A DNA stretch of 64,000 bases from positions 5,270,001 through 5,334,000 of the forward strand of contig NZ_JBPWQE010000001.1 in NCBI RefSeq assembly GCF_051811025.1, written 5' to 3'. Position numbers and translations under genes: made by a program. Under the pieces are notes generated by a model that saw nothing but the letters and a program-made list of their open reading frames with translations, was not told the DNA's origin and did no database searches. The stretch's first letter is position 1; each line of letters starts with the position of its first letter. Below, one piece after another: positions 1 to 8,171 of this stretch. This stretch comes from Tardiphaga sp051811025. GTDB lineage: Bacteria > Pseudomonadota > Alphaproteobacteria > Rhizobiales > Xanthobacteraceae.

Positions 1-895
1 AGCTCTGCTGCCGGATTTCGAACTGCCCCTCGGATGCGCTGATCTCCACGACGTCGTCCTGCGCTGCGAACAGAACGCCGAGGAATTCCGCGAAGGCCCT
101 GGCGTCGCCACGCTGCAGGCCGAAGCCGGCAGAGACCTCGTCGAAATACTGCATGCCGATCAGCTTGCCGGTGAGATGCAGCAAATAGCCGGCATCGACC
201 GGACCGAACAGTTGAACCGCCACAGGCGCTGCGGTCCGTACATATTCCATGGCGTAGTTGCGATAGGCCTTCTCCAACCGGGCCTTTGGCCAGCTATCGA
301 CGGGCAGCGCCGGCGCCTTCGCGGGATCGAACAACGGCGCTTCCAGATGACGCGCGAACACCAGACGCTGATCGATATCCAACTCATGGTCGTATTCGCA
401 GTAATAGCCTTCGAGGCCATCCTGGCCATCGACGCTCTGCTTGGTGCAGACGAAACCCATGCGGGGATTGCCGAGCGAGACGCCATTATTGGCGTGCCAG
501 CCACGCAGCATCGCGCGGGAGACTTCGCCGGGCACACTGCAGATCGCGGTGCCGCGCCAGATCCAGCGTGGCGGCGGATAGCGGATCCAGGCCTTGCGAT
601 CGCTCTCAACCATGTACTCGACCGACACGCCGCCGATCCAGTTCGAGAGATAGTGATACTGGGCCGCAGCGACCGCGGGTGGCAGGCCGGACAGACCAAG
701 CTTCACGAGTCCCGGCAGAAAGCGCTCCTGCTGCTGGCGGCGGAAGATGCGAAACATGAACTCGGTGGCATCTGCGGTGCCGCGGCGCGTGACCGTGGTC
801 AGGATCAGGCCGGTGAAATAGGCGTGATAGAGATCCGCGACGCTACGCCAGCGCGTCCAAGTGGTTTCGTCGCTCGTATTTGTCGATCCGGTCAT
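1..895 (-). CDS. Hypothetical protein, 3' end cut by window edge
   Basis: A frame open without stops runs from an ATG at 895 down to base 1, so about 298 residues are visible and the C-terminus lies outside the window. The start is supported by a GGGAAG ribosome site a few bases upstream. The visible protein has no signal peptide or clear membrane segment. It is rich in aromatic residues in its middle part (YHYLSNWIGG, KAWIRYPPPRWIW) and contains a few cysteines. I do not recognise the family and assign no function. No neighbour is close enough on the same strand to suggest an operon; garD starts a separate unit after a 310-base gap. Codon use and GC look like those of the surrounding genes. 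Confidence 0.7.
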   Translation of the reverse strand, partial: MTGSTNTSDETTWTRWRSVADLYHAYFTGLILTTVTRRGTADATEFMFRIFRRQQQERFLPGLVKLGLSGLPPAVAAAQYHYLSNWIGGVSVEYMVESDRKAWIRYPPPRWIWRGTAICSVPGEVSRAMLRGWHANNGVSLGNPRMGFVCTKQSVDGQDGLEGYYCEYDHELDIDQRLVFARHLEAPLFDPAKAPALPVDSWPKARLEKAYRNYAMEYVRTAAPVAVQLFGPVDAGYLLHLTGKLIGMQYFDEVSAGFGLQRGDARAFAEFLGVLFAAQDDVVEISASEGQFEIRQQS

Positions 896-1112
896 CGTTT
901 CTTCCCTGATTATTGGGAAGGACCATAGCCGCGCATCACTCCGGCTTCACATGAAATTCATGCAGGGAGGTCGAACGTTCCTGCATTGGCCGCATTAGAT
1001 CGTTTCAGTCACCAGGACATTCCATGCGCCAGAAATTCCTGCTTTGAGCCTGTCTCGTCGCTCTGACGCGTGACGCCATCGGGCGCGAAAGCAGCGGCGT
1101 TGAACTGGACCT

Positions 1113-1196
1113 CGTCATTGCGAGAAGCGAAGCGACGAAGCAATACAGTACTTCCTTCGTGTGGCTCTGGATGACTTCGCTGGACTCGCAATGACG
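1113..1196. repeat. Palindromic intergenic repeat (CGTCATTGCGAG family)
   Basis: The 310-base gap between the first gene and garD contains this element. It begins CGTCATTGCGAG and ends CTCGCAATGACG, so the ends are perfect inverted copies. The inner arms are imperfectly complementary (AAGCGACGAAGC against GATGACTTCGCT). Elements with these termini are scattered in Bradyrhizobium/Rhodopseudomonas-type genomes, and I infer a mobile or REP-like origin. I see nothing else in the rest of the gap (896-1112). Confidence 0.75.
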
Positions 1197-1205
1197 GCAG
1201 AGAGT

Positions 1206-2750
1206 TCACGTCACCGGTGCCGGGTTGAACAGCACAAGATCGTTATGCAGTCCCCATTTATCCGCCCAGACCTGCTTGCGGCCGCTGGCGACGTCGAGGA
1301 TCAGCTGGAACAGCTCCCAGCCTGCTTCCTCGATAGTCATCTCACCGCTGGCAATGCGACCGGCGTCGAAATCGATCAGGTCCGACCAGCGCTTCGCCAG
1401 TTCGGTGCGCGTCGAGACCTTGATCACCGGCGCCTGCGCCAGCCCATAGGGCGTGCCGCGCCCCGTAGTGAAGATCTGCATCTGCATGCCAGCGGCGAGC
1501 TGCAACGTGCCGCAGACGAAATCGCTTGCCGGTGTTGCTGCAAACAGCAGTCCCTTCGTCGTCGCGCGTTCGCCCGGGCCGATCACACCGCTGATCGCAC
1601 TCGAGCCAGACTTCACGATGGAGCCCAATGACTTTTCGACGATATTGGCGAGACCGCCCTTCTTGTTGCCGGGCGTTGTATTGGCGCTGCGATCGGCGCC
1701 GCCGCGCGCCAGATAGGAATCGTACCAATCCATCTCGCGTATCAGCGCGCGGCCGACATCCTCGTTGACCGCACGGCGCGTCAACAATTCGATGGCGTCA
1801 CGCACCTCGGTGACTTCGGAGAACATCACCGTGGCGCCGGCGCGCACCAGAAGATCACTGGCGAAGCCGAGCGCCGGATTGGCGGTCACGCCGGAAAACG
1901 CGTCACTGCCGCCGCATTGCAGACCAATTACGAGGTCGGAGGCCGGACAGGTTTCGCGCTTGCGCTGGTTCAGGATTTTCAAGCGCGCTTCAGCCATGGT
2001 GATGATCGTATCCACCATATCGCCAAAGCTCTGATTGCCCTCGTCCTGCAAGCGCATCAGGCTGGCCGGGTCCTCCTTCGGCAGCAAACGCTCCGGTGCG
2101 AGTTTCTCGCAGCCGAGGCCGACCACCATCACCTCGCCGCCGAAATTGGGATTGCGCGCGATGTTCTGCAGCGTGCGGATCGGGATATAAGCGTCCGGTG
2201 CATTGATGGCGACACCACACCCGTAGCCATGGGTGACGGCGACAACGTCATCGACATTGGGATAGCGCGGCAGCAGCTCGGCCTTGATCTTCTTGAGCGC
2301 AAATTCTAGCGTGCCGGCGACGCATTGCACCGAGGTGCTGATGGCGAGAATGTTCTTCACACCGACGGAGCCGTCGGGATTGCGAAAACCTTCGAACGTA
2401 TAATCGGTCAGCGGCGGCTGGGGTTCCGGAACCGCATTGGCAATCTCAAGGCTGTCGAGGTCCGGCGCATCGGGCATGTGGATACGCGCCTCCTCGACCC
2501 ATTCGCCGGCCGAAATCATATCCAGCGCATAGCCGATGATCTCGCCGTAGCGAATGATGGGCGCATCCTTGGCGATATCTTCCAACGCCACCTTATGCCC
2601 CTGTGGCACGAAATTGCGCAGTTCCAGACCGTCGGTCATTCTGGTGCCTGCAGGCAGGCCAAAATCATTGACGATGATGGCGACGTTGTCGCGCGCATTC
2701 AGTTTGATGTAGCGCGGCGCATATGCGTCTGATGCCAGCGTGGTGGCCAT
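1206..2750 (-). CDS. garD: Galactarate dehydratase (GarD/UxaA family)
   Basis: Predicted to dehydrate D-galactarate (mucate) to 5-keto-4-deoxy-D-glucarate in the cytoplasm. The 514-residue product matches the E. coli GarD pattern almost end to end: an N-terminal SAF-like domain (about residues 10-90, with NVAIIVND and PQGHKVAL), then the long C-terminal dehydratase domain with CVAGTLEF, GYGCGVAIN, GLGCEKL, CGGSDAFSG and the closing FNPAPVT. The Cys and His residues around the iron site of the family are present. The ATG at 2750 is chosen because GGAAGGA lies about ten bases upstream and the protein then begins like GarD; an in-frame upstream extension to 2843 lacks homology. It is transcribed alone, with no sugar-acid transporter or aldolase beside it. 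Confidence 0.93.
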   Translation of the reverse strand: MATTLASDAYAPRYIKLNARDNVAIIVNDFGLPAGTRMTDGLELRNFVPQGHKVALEDIAKDAPIIRYGEIIGYALDMISAGEWVEEARIHMPDAPDLDSLEIANAVPEPQPPLTDYTFEGFRNPDGSVGVKNILAISTSVQCVAGTLEFALKKIKAELLPRYPNVDDVVAVTHGYGCGVAINAPDAYIPIRTLQNIARNPNFGGEVMVVGLGCEKLAPERLLPKEDPASLMRLQDEGNQSFGDMVDTIITMAEARLKILNQRKRETCPASDLVIGLQCGGSDAFSGVTANPALGFASDLLVRAGATVMFSEVTEVRDAIELLTRRAVNEDVGRALIREMDWYDSYLARGGADRSANTTPGNKKGGLANIVEKSLGSIVKSGSSAISGVIGPGERATTKGLLFAATPASDFVCGTLQLAAGMQMQIFTTGRGTPYGLAQAPVIKVSTRTELAKRWSDLIDFDAGRIASGEMTIEEAGWELFQLILDVASGRKQVWADKWGLHNDLVLFNPAPVT

Positions 2751-2906
2751 CGTCTCGTCCTTCCCAAATCTGCCGGCATTCGCGCCGGTCTCGTGAGCGA
2801 GCAGTACCACAAAAGATGACGGAGTCGCGCACTTGACCGACACGCTCTGCAGCCCAAATGATGACCTTGAAATGGGCCGGCGCGCCCGAATTCATGCAGA
2901 AATGGG

Positions 2907-3767
2907 ATGACCGTGCGTCTTTTCGTCTTCGGGCTCGGCTACAGCGCAAACCGGTTCATCGCCCAGCATGGCGGTCCATTTACCGCGATTGCCGGCACTG
3001 TCCGCACGGCCGGTAAATCGGCGGACTTGGCGCCAGCCCGCGATATCGAGACGCTCATCTTCAACCCGGACGCCACCGACCCCCGCATTGCCGATCGCCT
3101 CGCAAATACCGACGCACTGCTCGTCTCGACCCCGCCCGGTGCAGATGGCGATCCCGTGTTGCAAGCCTTCGGCGCGCAGATCGCCGCCAGCGGCATCCGA
3201 CGTATCGTCTATCTCTCCAGCGTCGGGGTTTACGGCGATCATCAAGGCGCCTGGATCGACGAAACCGCCCCGGTCTCCGGCGAGGGCCGGCGCAAGGCAC
3301 GTATCGATGCTGAAGCCGGCTGGTCTGCCGTGGCCGGCGATCGCACGACAATCCTGCGCATTGCCGGCATCTACGGCCCCGGCCGCAATGCGCTGGAGAA
3401 TCTCAAAGCCGGAAAGGCCCATCGCATCGTCAAGCCGGGCCAGCTGTTCAATCGCATTCATGTGGATGACATCGCGGCGACCATCGCGGCTGCATTCGAA
3501 CATCCGCAGACCGGCATCTGGAATCTGTGCGACGACGAGCCGGCGCCGCCGCAGGACGTCGTGACATTCGCCGCATCGCTGATGGGAATCGCGCCGCCGC
3601 CCGAGCAGAATTTCGATGACGCCGAGATGAGCCCGATGGCGCGCAGCTTCTATGCCAGCAGCAACCGCATCTCAAATGCGCGGCTGAAACGCGAGCTCGG
3701 CGTGAAGCTCGCGTTTCCGACCTATCGCGAAGGCCTCACGGCGCTGTGGCAGCAGCGCGAGACCTAG
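2907..3767 (+). CDS. NAD(P)-dependent SDR, epimerase-like (YeeZ type)
   Basis: An extended/atypical short-chain dehydrogenase of 286 residues. The N-terminus begins with a Rossmann strand and the variant glycine motif VFGLGYSANRF (about residues 7-17). Further on are YLSSVGVYGDH, with the Tyr of the active site, and IAGIYGPGRN and RIHVDDIA, typical of nucleoside-diphosphate-sugar epimerase folds. The classical YxxxK pair is not obvious, as in YeeZ-like members whose substrate is unknown. It is divergent from garD (157 bases between the starts) and convergent with the aldo/keto reductase. The start at 2907 has only a weak ribosome site. Substrate cannot be inferred from context. Confidence 0.8.
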   Translation: MTVRLFVFGLGYSANRFIAQHGGPFTAIAGTVRTAGKSADLAPARDIETLIFNPDATDPRIADRLANTDALLVSTPPGADGDPVLQAFGAQIAASGIRRIVYLSSVGVYGDHQGAWIDETAPVSGEGRRKARIDAEAGWSAVAGDRTTILRIAGIYGPGRNALENLKAGKAHRIVKPGQLFNRIHVDDIAATIAAAFEHPQTGIWNLCDDEPAPPQDVVTFAASLMGIAPPPEQNFDDAEMSPMARSFYASSNRISNARLKRELGVKLAFPTYREGLTALWQQRET

Positions 3768-3786
3768 GGAGCGCGTGACCTGCGGA

Positions 3787-4779
3787 CTACCGGCCGGTCA
3801 TCGCCTCCAGCCTGTCCGGATAGCGGTTGCCCTGCACGGTGATCTTTGCAGCAGCGCTGTCGATGTCCCGCAGATCACCGACTGTCAGCTCGATGGCCGC
3901 CGCACCGAGATTTTCTTCGAGCCGATGCAGTTTCGTGGTGCCCGGGATCGGCACGATCCACGGCTTCTGGGCCAGCAGCCATGCCAGCGCGATCTGCGCC
4001 GGCGTCGCCTGCTTGCGTCCGGCGATCTCGCCAAGCAAATCGACCAGCGCCTGATTGGCCTTGCGCGCTTCGGGTGTGAAGCGCGGGAGAATGTTGCGGA
4101 AGTCACCGCTGTCGAGCGTCGTGCTCTCATTCATGGCACCGGTGAGGAAGCCCTTGCCGAGCGGGCTGTAGGGGACGAAGCCGATCCCGAGCTCATCGAG
4201 CGTCGCCAGCACTTCCTTTTCAGGGCCACGCGTCCACAGCGAATATTCGCTCTGGATTGCGGTGATCGGCTGTACGGCATGGGCGCGGCGAATTGTCGTC
4301 ACGCCCGGTTCGGACAGACCGAAGTGCTTCACCTTGCCTTCGGCGATCAGGTCCTTCACCGCGCCGGCCACATCCTCGATCGGCACGTCGGGATCCACGC
4401 GGTGCTGATAGAATAGATCGATGGCATCGGTCTTCAAGCGCCTGAGCGATGCTTCAGCGACCTCGCGAATATGCGCGGGTCGACTGTCGAGACCGACCTG
4501 CTGACCGGTTGCGGGATCGAGCCTGAAGCCGAATTTGGTGGCGATGACCACCTGATCACGGATCGGCGCGAGCGCCGCGCCGACGAGTTCTTCATTGGTG
4601 AACGGACCATAGACTTCGGCGGTATCGAACAACGTGACACCGCGCTCAACAGCCGCGCGGATCAGTGCGGTCATTTCTGTTGTGTCGGCCGGAGGCCCGT
4701 AGCCGAAGCTCATCCCCATACAGCCGAGCCCAATGGCTGACACCTCCAGTCCGCTTGCCCCGAGTTTGCGTGTCTTCAT
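3787..4779 (-). CDS. Aldo/keto reductase
   Basis: A cytoplasmic NADPH-dependent oxidoreductase of 330 residues with the AKR (beta/alpha)8-barrel. The catalytic tetrad is visible: D52 and Y57 in FDTAEVYG, K82 in ATKFGF and H126 in FYQHRVDP. The C-terminal cofactor segment IVPIPGTTKLHRLEEN is present. The ATG at 4779 follows AGGAG by about eight bases; a longer upstream frame has no family similarity. It resembles the AKR13/YajO-like group that reduces small carbonyls. It is divergent from a LysR regulator with a symmetric operator-like site between the starts, so I infer that the regulator controls it. Physiological substrate unknown. Confidence 0.92.
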   Translation of the reverse strand: MKTRKLGASGLEVSAIGLGCMGMSFGYGPPADTTEMTALIRAAVERGVTLFDTAEVYGPFTNEELVGAALAPIRDQVVIATKFGFRLDPATGQQVGLDSRPAHIREVAEASLRRLKTDAIDLFYQHRVDPDVPIEDVAGAVKDLIAEGKVKHFGLSEPGVTTIRRAHAVQPITAIQSEYSLWTRGPEKEVLATLDELGIGFVPYSPLGKGFLTGAMNESTTLDSGDFRNILPRFTPEARKANQALVDLLGEIAGRKQATPAQIALAWLLAQKPWIVPIPGTTKLHRLEENLGAAAIELTVGDLRDIDSAAAKITVQGNRYPDRLEAMTGR

Positions 4780-4867
4780 TTCAGATCTCCTGCGCCAGAC
4801 AACGAGCGGCTCCGCACTGGTGGGATGTTGCCGCCGACATGCGACATCTGGAGATCGTGCGCCCATG

Positions 4868-4886
4868 AGATTAGATGATATAATCT
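4868..4886. promoter_or_regulatory. Putative LysR operator between aldo/keto reductase and lysR gene
   Basis: The 134-base divergent gap contains AGATTA, seven bases, TAATCT: a perfect 6-7-6 inverted repeat that also fits the T-N11-A rule for LysR-type boxes. It lies 27 bases before the regulator start and 89 bases before the reductase start, a usual place for autorepression plus activation of the divergent gene. Seen directly; the binding protein is inferred. Confidence 0.6.
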
Positions 4887-4913
4887 GCACGCACTTATCA
4901 GCCGGATTCATGA

Positions 4914-5807
4914 ATGGCCCGCCAGACAATCGACGACCTCCTTGCTTTCTTCGCCGTCGCGAGAGAAGCGAGCTTTACGCGCGCAGCCGCCAAGCTCGGC
5001 GTCTCGCAATCCGCACTCAGCCACACCATTCGCGGTCTTGAGGAGCGGCTCGGACTGCGGCTATTGACCCGAACGACCCGCAGCGTTGCGCCGACCGAAG
5101 CCGGCGAACGCCTGATCCGGACGATCGGCCCGAAGCTGGAAGAGATCGACGCCGAACTCGCGGCTGTCACGGAGTTGCGCGAGAAGCCGGCCGGCACCAT
5201 CCGCATCACCACCGGTGAGCATTCCGCCGAGACGATCATCTGGCCTGCCCTCGCGAAGCTGCTGCCGCGCTATCCAGACATCAAGGCCGAACTCGTCGTC
5301 GATTACGGCCTTATCGATATCGTTGCGGAACGCTACGACGCGGGCGTTCGCCTGGGTGAACAGGTCGCAAAAGACATGATCGCCGTTCGGATCGGGCCTG
5401 ATTTTCGCATGGTCGTGGTCGGCGCACCGTCCTACTTCGCCAAACGACCGCTGCCGAAACGCCCGCAAGACCTCACCGCGCATGACTGCATCAATATCCG
5501 TCTGCCGACCATGGGCGGCCTCTATGCGTGGGAGTTCGAGAAGCGCGGGCGCGCCTTGAAAGTGCGCGTCGATGGCCAGATCGTGTTCAACAACATGTCA
5601 ATGCGCCACAAGGCGGTGCTGAACGGATTGGGGCTAGCCTATTTGCCGGAGGATCGCGTGCGCGATCACATTGCCTCAGGCCGGCTTGTTCAGGTGCTGG
5701 ACGATTGGTGCCAACCGTTCTCGGGTTATCACCTTTATTATCCGAGCCGCCGGCAACCGACATCCGCATTCGCGGCGCTGGTTGAAGCGTTGCGTTACCG
5801 CGGCTGA
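4914..5807 (+). CDS. LysR-family transcriptional regulator
   Basis: A 297-residue regulator. The N-terminal winged helix-turn-helix covers about residues 1-60 (AFFAVAREASFTRAAAKLGV, QSALSHTIRGLEERLGLRLL), followed by a linker helix and a periplasmic-binding-protein-like effector domain from about residue 90 onward. It is divergent from the aldo/keto reductase and has a symmetric site in the shared promoter, which makes that gene its likely target. Closest in style to the subgroup that regulates neighbouring oxidoreductases. The effector is unknown. The start at 4914 is preferred because it places the HTH at the usual distance from the N-terminus. Confidence 0.93.
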   Translation: MARQTIDDLLAFFAVAREASFTRAAAKLGVSQSALSHTIRGLEERLGLRLLTRTTRSVAPTEAGERLIRTIGPKLEEIDAELAAVTELREKPAGTIRITTGEHSAETIIWPALAKLLPRYPDIKAELVVDYGLIDIVAERYDAGVRLGEQVAKDMIAVRIGPDFRMVVVGAPSYFAKRPLPKRPQDLTAHDCINIRLPTMGGLYAWEFEKRGRALKVRVDGQIVFNNMSMRHKAVLNGLGLAYLPEDRVRDHIASGRLVQVLDDWCQPFSGYHLYYPSRRQPTSAFAALVEALRYRG

Positions 5808-6037
5808 TCGGGGATCGACGTCGGGTTCCATCGCCTCAATCGGAACATTATAGAAGCCAAATCGCACATCGTGAAAAGTTCCTGAATCAATTTGGGCAAT
5901 GCTGTGTCTTAAGCGCGACGTGGTCGCCAAAGCTGCCTTTTTCGTTTGAAGCGCTGTTGCACGCGTGTGACAGCAATCACTGCGCAATAGTCTAGGTTGC
6001 CTTCGTCATCCCCGTTGGGATTGAGAAGGAACACCTG

Positions 6038-6703
6038 ATGAAGAAGCTTCTACTGTCTACCGCTGCTCTGGCCCTCGTCGCCTTGGCTGCTCCTGCGTCT
6101 GCTGCCGACCTCGCTGCGCGTCCCTACACCAAGGCTCCTCCGGCCTATGCTCCGGCTGTTCCGATCTACAACTGGACCGGCTTCTATATCGGTGGCCACG
6201 TCGGCGGCGCGTTCCCGGGCAACGACAACAACCTGCTCGGTGGCAGCAATGACGGTACGTTCATGGGCGGTGTGCAGGGTGGTTACGACTACCAGTTCGC
6301 GCCGAACTGGGTGGTCGGTCTCGAAGCCAACTACAGCTTCCTTTCCACCAGCAGCAACTTCGACAATCGTGGGCTCGGTTCGGTCACCGGTCGTCTCGGT
6401 TACACTTGGGGTCCGGCACTGCTTTACGTGAAGGGCGGTTACGCCTGGGCTGACTCGCGTTTCACCAACGGCTTTGCCGGCGACGGTGGCCGCGATGGCT
6501 ACACGGTTGGCGGCGGTCTCGAATATCTGTTCACCCAGAACTGGTCGGGCAAGGTCGAATATCAGTATTACGACTTCGGCAACGTCAACTTCATCACGCC
6601 GACCCTCGCCGTTGGCGGTTTCAAGAACGACGAGCACACGATCAAGGCTGGCCTGAACTACCGCTTCAACCTGGGCAACTTTGGCGCAGGCTTCGTTCAG
6701 TAA
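6038..6703 (+). CDS. Outer-membrane beta-barrel protein (Omp25/Omp31-like porin family)
   Basis: A 221-residue exported protein. Residues 1-22 form a signal peptide (KKLLLSTAALALVALAAPA, cut after ASA). Next is the short proline/alanine segment found in rhizobial Omp31-type proteins (YTKAPPAYAP), then the opening strand NWTGFYIGGHVGGAF and alternating hydrophobic/polar beta strands. The C-terminus ends in a strand with YRFNLGNFGAGFVQ, close to the usual aromatic end. It is an eight-stranded-barrel surface protein of unknown specific role. GAGAAGGA lies upstream of the ATG, and a strong terminator follows at 6745. The gene stands alone, with a 230-base promoter region (5808-6037) in which I see no clear binding site. 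Confidence 0.9.
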   Translation: MKKLLLSTAALALVALAAPASAADLAARPYTKAPPAYAPAVPIYNWTGFYIGGHVGGAFPGNDNNLLGGSNDGTFMGGVQGGYDYQFAPNWVVGLEANYSFLSTSSNFDNRGLGSVTGRLGYTWGPALLYVKGGYAWADSRFTNGFAGDGGRDGYTVGGGLEYLFTQNWSGKVEYQYYDFGNVNFITPTLAVGGFKNDEHTIKAGLNYRFNLGNFGAGFVQ

Positions 6704-6744
6704 GCCTGACGATCTATCGTCTACTTCGTCTCCAGAAAAAACTT

Positions 6745-6772
6745 AGGCCCGCAGCAATGCGGGCCTTTTTTC
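6745..6772 (+). terminator. Rho-independent terminator after omp gene
   Basis: AGGCCCGCA, loop GCAA, TGCGGGCCT, followed by a run of six T. It lies 41 bases after the Omp stop codon and ends that transcript. It also sits just beyond the 3' end of the convergent dcd gene. Confidence 0.9.
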
Positions 6773-6795
6773 GTACGTATTTAAGTGGCCAGCGA

Positions 6796-7902
6796 TCACA
6801 CCTTGAAGTGCTTCGAGAGCTTCAGGCTCTGGCCCTGATAATTCGAGCCGATGCGCTGGCCATAGAGTGCATCCGGGCGATCCAGCATCCGCTCATAGAC
6901 GAGACGGCCGACGATCTGGCCATGTTCGAGAATGAACGGCACTTCGCGCGAACGCACTTCGAGCACGGCACGAGAGCCCTTGCCGCCGGCACCGTCATGA
7001 CCGAAGCCGGGATCGAAGAAGCCGGCATAATGCACGCGGAATTCACCGACCAGCGGATCGAACGGCACCATTTCGGCGGCGTAGTCCGGCGGCACCTGCA
7101 CCGCTTCCTTGGACGCGAGAATGTAGAACTCGCCGGGATCGAGGATCAGCGTGCCGTCCTTGCGCGCCGAGATCGGCTCCCAGAATTCATTGACGCTGTA
7201 GCCACCGCGACGATCGATATCGACGACGCCGGTATGACGCTTGGCGCGGTAGCCGACAAAGCCGGAAGCGTTTTCGCCGGAGAGATCAACCGAGAGCGCG
7301 AGGCCATTGTTGAGATCGGCCGTGTCGCTGTCGACCAGCGGCTCCTGCGCGTGGAGTTCTTCCAGCGCTTCGGTATCGAGCACGGCATCGCCGACGCGGA
7401 AGCGAACCTGCGACAGACGCGAGCCCTCACGCAGCAGCACCGGAAATGTCTTCGGGCTGATCTCGGCATAGAGCGGGCCGTGATAGCCGGCACCGATCAC
7501 GTCGAAGCGGCGCGTGCCGTCGGCGATGACGCGGGTGAACACGTCGAGGCGCCCCGTGGAGCTCTTCGGATTCGCGGCAGCGAAGATATTCGGCGGCAGC
7601 GCCAGGCTTTCGATCAGCGGGACGATGTAGACGCAGTTGGTTTCCAGCACCGCGCCATCGGACAGATCGATCTCGTGCAGCTTCAGCTCGTCGATGCGCT
7701 CGGCAACGGTCGAATTCGGCCCCGGCAGGAAGCTGGCGCGCACGCGATAGGCGATGGAGCCGAGCCGCAGATCGAGGCTGGCGGGCTGAATCTGGCTCTC
7801 GACGAAGGGATATTCCGGCAGGATCAGGCCGGCATCGGCCATCGCCGCAATCATGCGGTCGGGCAGAATTCCATCGGCATCGGGGGCAAGCGTAAACGGC
7901 AC
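6796..7902 (-). CDS. dcd: 2'-deoxycytidine 5'-triphosphate deaminase
   Basis: Deaminates dCTP to dUTP for thymidylate synthesis. At 368 residues it is the long alphaproteobacterial form with two dUTPase-fold halves, not the ~190-residue E. coli type. The first half carries QPASLDLRLG (about residues 38-47) and NPKSSTGRLDVF with the Ser and Arg of the active site; the second half repeats the fold around ALSVDLSG and GFVGYRAK. Translation probably starts at a GTG (7900-7902) preceded by AAGGA. It is divergent from metZ, with the metZ riboswitch between the two. Housekeeping function; nothing odd in its composition. Confidence 0.9.
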   Translation of the reverse strand: MPFTLAPDADGILPDRMIAAMADAGLILPEYPFVESQIQPASLDLRLGSIAYRVRASFLPGPNSTVAERIDELKLHEIDLSDGAVLETNCVYIVPLIESLALPPNIFAAANPKSSTGRLDVFTRVIADGTRRFDVIGAGYHGPLYAEISPKTFPVLLREGSRLSQVRFRVGDAVLDTEALEELHAQEPLVDSDTADLNNGLALSVDLSGENASGFVGYRAKRHTGVVDIDRRGGYSVNEFWEPISARKDGTLILDPGEFYILASKEAVQVPPDYAAEMVPFDPLVGEFRVHYAGFFDPGFGHDGAGGKGSRAVLEVRSREVPFILEHGQIVGRLVYERMLDRPDALYGQRIGSNYQGQSLKLSKHFKV

Positions 7903-8017
7903 AGGTCTCGTCCTTCGGTCGTCCTTCAGCGAGAATACACTGAAAAATAGCGACTTTACCGGTTATCTCAGCCCCGCCTTGACGAAAAGGGCAAGCGGGA
8001 ATATGCACATCGTTATC

Positions 8018-8073
8018 CCGTGGTGATTTGAGCCGGCCGGCTTGCAGCCACGTAAAATAAGTCGCTAAACAGG
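8018..8073 (+). promoter_or_regulatory. SAM-II riboswitch (metZ leader)
   Basis: The segment CCGTGGTGATTTG ... CGGCTTGCAGCCACG ... AAGTCGCTAAAC matches the alphaproteobacterial SAM-II (metA motif) aptamer, an H-type pseudoknot. GTGG near 8020 pairs with CCAC near 8048, and the loop bases AAGTCGCTAAA form the pseudoknot partner. It lies about 100 bases before the metZ start, the usual site for this class. Binding of S-adenosylmethionine should lower metZ expression. Recognised by motif; not folded computationally. Confidence 0.87.
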
Positions 8074-8104
8074 CCGGGGACACATGTCCTTCCAGCATGC
8101 GATC

Positions 8105-8138
8105 CCGGCCTGAGGACGTCCGTCCAGGCCGGTTTTTT
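8105..8138 (+). terminator. Intrinsic terminator in the metZ leader
   Basis: CCGGCCTG, a 12-base loop, CAGGCCGG and six T lie between the SAM-II aptamer and the metZ start, so this is a leader terminator. AGGCCGGG at 8071-8078, directly after the aptamer, is complementary to CCCGGCCT at 8104-8111, the left arm of this hairpin, and could act as the antiterminator. This suggests transcriptional control; the pairing switch is an inference. Confidence 0.8.
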
Positions 8139-8171
8139 GTGCCCGTGTCACGCGGGTACGTTGGAGGTCAC

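Noticed and set aside
1113..1196. Possible CRISPR or tRNA in the palindromic gaps
   Set aside because: Only inverted copies occur, with no regularly spaced direct repeats and no cloverleaf.
6757..7950. Long plus-strand open frame covering dcd
   Set aside because: It is antisense to a clearly recognisable dCTP deaminase, has no family motif, and has the Arg/Asp/His-rich composition typical of shadow frames in GC-rich DNA.
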